Shown here: positions 57,110-64,000 of the stretch, in pieces
Position numbering within the stretch: the first letter of the stretch is position 1
How the letters are laid out: every line of letters starts with the position of its first letter
Source of the DNA: Zanthoxylum bungeanum
Lineage: Eukaryota > Streptophyta > Magnoliopsida > Sapindales > Rutaceae
Length of the DNA: 64,000 nt
Assembly (NCBI GenBank): GCA_019454045.1
Contig: SKCR01025346.1
Location: 211,267-275,266, forward strand
Direction of reading: 5' to 3'
Position numbers and translations under genes: made by a program
Notes under the pieces: generated by a model
Databases searched by the model: none
What the model was told of the DNA's origin: nothing
Seen by the model: the letters and a program-made list of their open reading frames with translations, nothing else

Positions 57110-58396
57110 ATGGTTTCTCCAATTATTTCCATACTCTCAAACGATAAATTAACGGGAGAAAATTATATTAAGTGGAAAAGTAACATGAACGATATCATGG
57201 TCTGCGAAGACCTAAAGTTTGTCCTAATGTAGGAGTGTCCTCTTGAGCTGGCCAGAAATGCTGGCCAAGATATGCGTGATGCCTACCAGAAATGGGTCGC
57301 AGCTAATGAGAAAGCCCGCTGCTACTTGATAGCAGAGATGTCTGAGGTTCTTGTTGCAAAGCATGAACCTATGGCTTCAGCATCTCAGATGATAGAGTCA
57401 TTGCAGGATATGTTCGGGCAGCCTTCGGAGCGTCAACATCATAAGGACATGGTCTCAGCGATGACTGCTAGGATGAAGGATGTGACATCAGTCCGAGAGC
57501 ACGTCTTGCGGATGATGACCTATCTCAACACTACTGAAACCCATGGAGCTCGTATTGACGAGCATAGCCAGATGACCATGATTATGAAAACTCTTCCGAA
57601 GAGTTTCCTGCAGTTTAAAAGCAACTATGTTATGAACAAGTTGACTCTTACTTTGACCTAGCTGCTTAATGAGCTCACCCAGTACGAGTCCATGCTTGTG
57701 GATCCTCGTAAGTCCAATGCTGAGGCAAATGTTGCCGAGTCTTCTAAATCTGCAAAGATGAAGAAGAATAGCACTGGGAAGGCTAAGGCTAAGCCCATGA
57801 AGAAGAAGAACAATAAAGGCTCCAAGGATGCCAAGCCCAAGGGAAAATGTTTCAACTGCAACAAGAACAGGCATTGGAAAAGGAATTGTCCTAAATACCT
57901 TGCTGAGCTAAAGGAGAAAAAGGATACAGGTAAATATGATTTACTCGTTATCGAATCTATATTGGTGGAGGATGATAAATCCGTCTGGATTGTTGACTCT
58001 GGAGCCACTAACCATGTTTGTTCTTCTTTGCAGCTACTTGACTTATGGAGGGACCTTGCTGAAGGTGACTACACCATGAGGGTCGGGATAAGGGATGTTG
58101 TTCCGGCAAGAGCAGTGGGAGTTTCTAATTTAAAATTTACAAATAATAGTTATTTAAATTTGAACAATGTGTTATTCATTTCTGGTTTTCGCGGGAATTT
58201 GATTTTTGTTTCTAAACTTTTGAATGATGGTTATTCAGTTTCTTTTAATAGCAATTTAGTTATTATTGGTAGAAATGGATTAACCATATGCACAGGAAAC
58301 TCAGAAAATAACTTGTATGTGTTAAGACCGTTAACTAATAGGTCACTGCTCAATGCTGAAATGTTTAAGGTTGAGAAACCTAAAACTAAATGGTAA
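57110..58396 (+). pseudogene. gag-pro: Copia gag and protease
   Basis: The ATG is at 57110 (MVSPIISILSNDKLTGENY). Stops occur near 57230, at 57659-57661 and at 58394-58396, all without frameshift. The gag domain is of the UBN2/Retrotran_gag type with a coiled region (VREHVLRMMTYLN). A Lys-rich basic stretch leads to the CCHC knuckle CFNCNKNRHWKRNC (CX2CX4HX4C, about 57847-57890). The protease follows with VDSGATNHVC, the catalytic Asp at 57995-57997. Confidence 0.85.
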
Positions 58397-59473
58397 AAGA
58401 TTTCTCATGATGACACATATCTGTGGCATCTTAGACTTGGTCATATCAACTTTGACCGGATAGACAGATTAATAAAGAACGGAGCCTTAAACCAGTTAAA
58501 GCTCAGAACTTTACTAGTCTGTAAATCCTGTTTAGAAGCAAAAATGACCAAAAGATCTTTTACTGGAAAATGTATAAGAGCCAGTCAACCACTTGAGCTA
58601 ATACATTCAGACGTTTGCAGACCGATGAATGTAAGAGCCCGAGGTGGTTATGAATACTTCATCACATTCATTAACGATTATTCTAGATATGGGTATGTTT
58701 ACCTAATGCAGCACAAGTCAGATACTTTTGAAAAGTTTAAAGAGTATCGTGATGAGGTTGAGAACCAGTTAAGTAAAACAATCAAAACTCTACGACCAGA
58801 TCGTGGAGGAGAATACATTGACAGAGATTTCGAGGAATTATTAGTTGAGCATGGGATAGTATCCCAACTCACAGCAGCTGAAACAGCACAGCAAAATGGT
58901 GTTTCAGAAAGGAGAAATCGAACCCGACTAGACATGATGAGATTTATGTTTAGTTATAGCTCACTACCTAATTTGTTTTGGGGATATGTGTTACAAACTG
59001 CAATGCATATCCTTAATGTAGTTACATCTAAGTCTGTCCCTAAGACTCCCATAGAGTTGTGGAATGTTCGTAAAACTAGTTTATGACATTTCCGCATATG
59101 AGGGTGTCTAGTACATGTGCTTAATAATAAGACTACAAAGTTGGATCCACGTTTTCAGATGTGGCTATTTGTAGGCTATCCTAAGGAGACTAGGGGTGGA
59201 TTCTTCTATAGTCCTGATGATAACAAAGTGTTTATATAGACAAATGCTATGTTTCTAGAAGAAGATTATATGAGAGAGTTCAAACCTCGAAGTAAAGTGT
59301 TACTCGAGGAGTTACTTGCTGGTTCGACCAGTACACCATCAATGACAGTTGACAAATACATAACACCTTCAACATCTGAGCGTCAGATGCAAGCTCATCA
59401 AAATAATCTACCACCTAGACATAGTAGGAGGGTTGTACGACAACCTGATCGCTATCTTGGAGTTGGAGAGGCA
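58397..59473 (+). pseudogene. int: Copia integrase
   Basis: It is in the same frame as gag. The N-terminal HHCC finger is present (WHLRLGH then CKSC). The catalytic triad is intact: Asp at 58610-58612, Asp at 58799-58801 and Glu at 58907-58909, giving D-x62-D-x35-E. Stops follow at 59084-59086, about 59099 and about 59237, then an open stretch of 75 codons (59249-59473) covering the variable integrase C-terminus, ended by TAA (59474-59476). Confidence 0.9.
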
Positions 59474-59476
59474 TAA

Positions 59477-60829
59477 GTTGTCGCATCCAACGATGGTATA
59501 GATGATCCATTAACCTATCGTAGTGCAATGGATGATTCTGATAAAGAGGAATGGCTCAAAGCCATGAATCTAGAGATGAAGTCTATGTACTCCAACTCAG
59601 TCTGGGAACTTGTAGACCAACCTGATGGGGTGAAACCCATAGGTTGCAAGTGGATCTACAAGAGGAAGAGGGGAGCAGATGGGAAGGTACAGACCCTTAA
59701 GGCTAGGCTAGTGGCCAAAGGTTATACCCGGAAAGAGAGAGTTGAATATGAGGAAACTTTCTCGCCAGTAGCCATGCTCAAATCCATCCGCACTCTTATA
59801 TCCATTGCCGTATGTTATGACTATGAAATTTGGCAAATGGACGTCAAGACTGCATTCTTGAATGGAAATCTTGATGAGAGTATCTATATGGTACAACCAG
59901 AGGGGTTCATAGCCCAAGGTCAAAAGTAAAAGGTTTGGAAGCTGCAAAGGTCCATTTATGGATTTAAGCAAACATCTCGATCTTGGAATATAAGATTTGA
60001 TACCACGATCACGTCTTATGATTTTGAGCAGAAAGTTGATGAGCCTTGTGTATACAAGCGTATCATTGATGGGAAGGTGATTTTTCTTGTTTTATACGTC
60101 AATGATATTTTACTCATTGGGAGTGATGTAAAGATATTATCGTACGTGAAAACCTAACTAGCTAACCAATTCCAAATGAAAGATTTGGGAGAGGCCAGTT
60201 ATGTTCTTGGGATTCAGATACTTCGGGATCGTAAGAAATGACTGTTAACTATGTCTCAGGCATCCTATATCGACAAGATCCTTGTGCGATTTGGGATGCA
60301 GAATTCCAAGAAATGCAACCTACCTTATCGACATGGAATTCATTTGTCAAAGGAACAGTCTCCTAAGACACCTCAAGATATTGAGGAAATGAGATATATC
60401 TCATATGCCTCAGCAGTTGGTAGTCTCATGTATGCTATGTTATGCACAAGACTGGATATCTATTTTGTAGTGGGAGTAGTCAATAGGTTTCAGTCGAACC
60501 CAGGATTGGATCACTGGGTGGCTGTGAAACACAATCTCAAGTATCTTAAGAGAACGATAGATTATATGCTTGTGTATTCCGGTGAGGATATGATCCTAAG
60601 GGGATATACGGACTCATATTTTCAGACATATGTCGATTCTAGGAAATCAACATCTGGACCAGTGTTTACCCTAGGTGGTGGGGCAATAATATGGAGGAGT
60701 GTAAAGCTATCTTGCATTGTTGACGCCACCATGGAGGCTGCGTATGTAGCCGCTTGTGAAGCAGCTAAGGTAGCAGTCTGGCTCCGTAAAATTCTTGGGA
60801 GATCTGGAAGTTGTTCCAGATATGAATAA
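59477..60829 (+). pseudogene. rt-rh: Copia reverse transcriptase and RNase H
   Basis: RT begins with EEWLKAMNLEMKSM and VKPIGCKWIYKRK, and includes WQMDVKTAFLNGNLDE. Stops lie at 59927-59929, about 60156 and 60238-60240. The active-site motif of the YVDD class reads YVND: the first Asp is Asn (60101-60103), a single G-to-A change. RNase H (60251-60829) keeps SYASAVGSLMYAM, a GYTDS Asp and the MEAAYVAACEAAK Glu. The end of RNase H is shortened: DNSGAVENSKNQEG (60847-60888) is followed almost at once by the final ADPFT segment (60931-60945), so a small deletion is likely. Confidence 0.9.
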
Positions 60830-61008
60830 ACCACTCACACTTTATTATGATAATAGTGGTGCAGTGGAAAATTCAAAGAACCAAGAAGGGAAAGCATATA
60901 TAGAGGAAATTCAAATGAACATGGCTGATCCGTTTACATTAGACCTTGTCGGCTAAAGTGTTTGATGGTCTTGGATTACGTGACATGTCCAATTTTCTCT
61001 AGTTCAAG

Positions 61009-63155
61009 TGAGAGGATGTATGCCCTAGAGCTACATGAATTGTAAACGGTTTTATGTATTTTGAAATAAAATGATGCATTATTCATTTATCAAAGTGTTT
61101 GTTTAAATTCGCATATTATAAATTATCTTGAAATACCCTAGATTACTTATGTGCCTTCAGACTTAGTGTATGAGTGTCATACACAATAGGATTTAAGTCT
61201 GAAGATAGTAATCTTAAATAGTCAATAGAGAGCGAACAAAGCAGGTACTTTGTTTGTGGTTTATCTATAGTTGTGGTTCATTCTATATTTGTATGGCGAC
61301 TTTGATCCAAGATCGTCCATGTAGAGACATGAGAATGGAGGCACCTTGTATGATGTGATCATATAGGACCGGACCCAAATGGAAATGACATTCTTATAAC
61401 ATCCGTTAAACAAAGAAAGTCATTTCAGTCTACTAGATGGTCATATATGAATTGATCTTAATCGTGAGTGTACTACGAACTCCTGCATGGCAGGCTATGT
61501 CCTTTGATTTACAAATGTGACGTTGGTGTAGCAGTCCTGACCAATAGCTACGTACTTTGGGGGCATGGTCTGTTGTGTAGCTGGGAACGTTTTACATAGA
61601 CAATGAGTTCACTCCTTGTGAGAAGTAGAGGAATATCTTTCTTAAGAGTTGATTCGGTACTTGAACGGTTAGAGCGCTCAAGTCTTTCTATTACGAATAG
61701 AAATATTAAAATTCATAATCGTTATGAATAAATCGTTCATTAGAGAATCAATGGTACTTAAGGTAAAAATAATTAGAGGGGTATACCGGACATTATGACC
61801 CGACTCTAATTACGAGATACTCGTGAAGGGTTAATCTATATGTAGTGACAATATCGATGGACACCGACTTGGTTCGGCTTAATATATTATCTGCGGCAAT
61901 GAGAGTGCAACTTCTGGTTTTTAATGGAATAACCCGGAGTTAATAATTCAGAATATTTAATTAAGAGCTTAATTAATATTTAGAGATTATTGGAGCTCGG
62001 AATCGTAGGTCCATTTGGTCCCCGTGCTAGCTCGATCTACTATAGTGGATTTAGTATAATTGGATAGTCCAATTATATACTCACAAAGGTATTAATATTA
62101 ATATGATTAATAATATTATTTTTTTCACACTTGAAACTATAAGTTAAAAGTTTAACATATTTTTTTTTGTAATTATATGCTAATTAAACACTTGCCATTT
62201 AATTATATATGATATAATTAAGTAAAAGGTTAATTGTGTAAATTCCAAATTTTGGGTTTTGGAAACTCTTGGAATTTATTTGGAAGTTGCAAATATTTTA
62301 ATAGGAATTAATCTTTTTATTTTTGTAACATCTTTTTTCCATTATGGTAATTGATTTTGATGATACAAAAATTAAATAAAAATTGCTTCCTTGGCCGATT
62401 TTTGACTAGATGGGAGGGAAATGATTTGTTTGTTTTGGAAAAAATAAACCTGAGTATAAAAAGAAAAATGATTTTTCTTTTTACTAAGCCTTTCATTCTA
62501 ACCTAGCCTCCTTTCTTCTTCTTCTCTAATTCTCTCAAAAGTTGAGAAAACCAAAAACAAAAGAAAAAGATGAAAAACAAAAATAATAAGAACAAAAGTT
62601 GTTAGTGTACTTAAATCTCTAAAACGTTTAGGGATTATTTTGTGAGTCTTACCCACACAAGTTTCTGTTGGTAACGAGATATAGTTCTGAAGACTTGTGG
62701 TGTCGAACAAAATTTTTCTCCATCTTATTTTATATTGTTCACGGCAGTGAGGCATTGTTTTGCTCATTGCCGCCCATTTTCTTGGTGAAACGGAACTCGT
62801 TTTGGTTTCGTTTTAATCCAGAATTTTTGGGAAATATTTTGTGATATTTTGGGGTTGTTTTCAAGTGAAAAATCAGAACCAAAACACAGCCTAAGCCCAT
62901 GCATTTCAGGGGCTGTTTCTGCAGTACTTTGGGCGCAAATTGTGTGCAAAACAGTGCAGTTTTTGCACAGTTGTTCGGGACTATTTCGGGACTGTTCCGG
63001 GGCTGAAATGGGCTGAAATTTTATAAAAAATGGTAGCAAAATTTCAGTATACTTGCTGGTTCCATTCGGCAAAATGAGGGGAAGGGCATAAAATTTTTCA
63101 AGTCCGATCCGTGTGCCTAAGACATTTCTGCTGCGCAAGGAAAATGTTTCCTACA
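61009..63155 (+). repeat. 3' LTR of the copia element
   Basis: It matches 53318-55409 and ends TTTCCTACA, followed by the second GCTTT. The first bases read TGAGAGGATGTATG where the 5' copy has TGTTGGGATGTATG, so the LTR start has three changes or a small replacement. It has extra sequence near 63030-63075 that the 5' copy lacks. Confidence 0.85.
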
Positions 63156-63160
63156 GCTTT

Positions 63161-64000
63161 TTGTTTGATATTGCATTATAACATGAGATGATACTTCCTT
63201 TGAGCGTAAATATTATACTGGCATCAGTAAGTGACCATTTCGAACTCAAACAAATTTAAGATCGGATCTTACGAGGGGTGTAATACGATCTTAAATCATT
63301 TCTGATTTCTCATAGAGGATGGCGACTCCCTTATTCTCTGGTTAGTCACCCAGCGGGACTATCCGTACTCTCTATAGACTGTGAGCCCAACAGTGTAGTG
63401 GTCGCCGACATCATAGGCATACCGATAAACCTCATTTTGCTCCTATAGATGGTCACTCTACTGGGAATAGAGAATCGGTCCCGAAAAAAATTGCTCGTAG
63501 TATTTATGGTGAGATTGAGGAGAACCATGTCTTCATCTTTTGCATATCCTTTTTAGTTCATATGGCGTTGCATATGGAAAAATATATTTCACTTAAAGCG
63601 GTGGATTGGTATGTGATAATAATCATCACTCATTAGCATGTACCCTTAGGTATTAAGGTACATTCATTTGGTTGATTGGACCATTGGGTGGGGAGATCTA
63701 GATATGGACAATCCTTCATATCCTTAGGTAGAAAAAATATGTGTTCACTTGGTCGATCGAACCCTTGAGTGGGGAGACTTAGTTGTGGGTAATCATTCAC
63801 CGATAAGAGCCTAAGTCGTACCCTGATGAGCCCACATAATAAATCATAGTCATTATACAATAGGAGCCTCTCTTATGCTTGTGATATATAAAACTTGTTG
63901 GGCCTTTTCAATTGGGATAAGTTCATACCTCATGAAAATTGGGCCAAATGCTTCGAAATGTCAATGGGCCACCATGTACGCTAACTTTGTAAGACCTAAA
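63161..64000 (+). mobile_element. LTR end, PBS and leader of a Tat/Ogre-like element (continues beyond the window)
   Basis: After the copia insertion the interrupted LTR ends near TAAATATTATA (63217). The PBS-like TGGCATCAGTAAGTGACC (63219-63236) follows, then a leader with ATGGCGACTCCC (about 63318). The leader matches that of the gag-only element at 978-10597 read in reverse: the TGGGGAGACTTAGTTGTGGG phrase (about 63771-63790) pairs with 7246-7265, and the GGGCCTTTTCAATTGGG...GTCAATGGGCC block (63900-63970) with 7023-7100. No gag is reached before the window ends. Confidence 0.75.

Larger units (their letters stand above)
53318..63155 (+). mobile_element. Ty1-copia retrotransposon, full length but inactivated
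   Basis: Long LTRs (53318-55409 and about 61009-63155) flank an interior with gag, protease, integrase, RT and RNase H in copia order. The target duplication GCTTT is perfect (53313-53317 and 63156-63160). The whole gag-pol stays in one reading frame from 57110 to 60829 but has about ten premature stops and a mutated RT active site. It inserted into the LTR of a plus-strand Tat-like element. Confidence 0.9.

Overview
This window looks like repeat-rich, AT-rich nuclear DNA from a flowering plant, probably a eudicot. The evidence is the mix of elements: Athila-type and Tat/Ogre-type Ty3-gypsy retrotransposons, a Ty1-copia element, a hAT transposon and a hAT-like MITE. The species cannot be told from the sequence. 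No ordinary single-copy host gene, tRNA or rRNA gene was recognised. Nearly everything belongs to transposable elements, several nested inside one another.

Layout. (1) 1-10597: a minus-strand gag-only Tat/Ogre-like element (LTRs 978-3657 and 7905-10597, gag 5320-6555) joined on its left to a third, more diverged LTR (1-966) across an 11-bp leftover of a primer-binding site. (2) 10598-12048: an LTR-like segment in plus orientation. (3) 12052-34429: a pile of Athila-family DNA, all minus strand. It comprises a gag-protease-RT pseudogene, an LTR (14115-15878), a gag fragment, a second element (16930-30574, TSD CTAAC) inserted into the leader of the first, and a 5' LTR (30632-34429) that is itself interrupted by a 2-kb solo-LTR-like insertion (31211-33184, TSD TTAAG). 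(4) 34430-37180: a decayed hAT transposon. (5) 38669-39070: a GC-rich hAT-type MITE. (6) 39386-44258: a complete, very young gag-only Tat-like element (TSD CCCTC, 815-bp LTRs with about 5 differences). (7) 44264-51962: non-coding remains of copia-type LTRs. (8) 51963-64000: a plus-strand Tat-like LTR and leader, related to element 1, split by a 9.8-kb copia element (53318-63155, TSD GCTTT).

The most interesting object is the Athila-type element at 16930-30574. It has lost RT, RNase H and the integrase core, leaving a protease joined in frame to the integrase C-terminus. In the slot between pol and the 3' LTR it carries, in sense orientation, an unknown 153-codon Cys-containing ORF and a full-length, intronless LONELY GUY (LOG) reading frame, the family that releases active cytokinin from its nucleotide. 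A 3.6-kb block containing LOG, the unknown ORF, the protease-integrase fusion and part of gag is tandemly duplicated inside the element. The two copies are far more alike than the element's own LTRs, so the duplication appears younger than the insertion. The second LOG copy is broken.

Two independent gag-only elements show the same plan: LTR, leader, gag with a CX2HX4HX4C knuckle, GC-rich minisatellites where pol should be, then LTR. Both would need enzymes from other elements to move.
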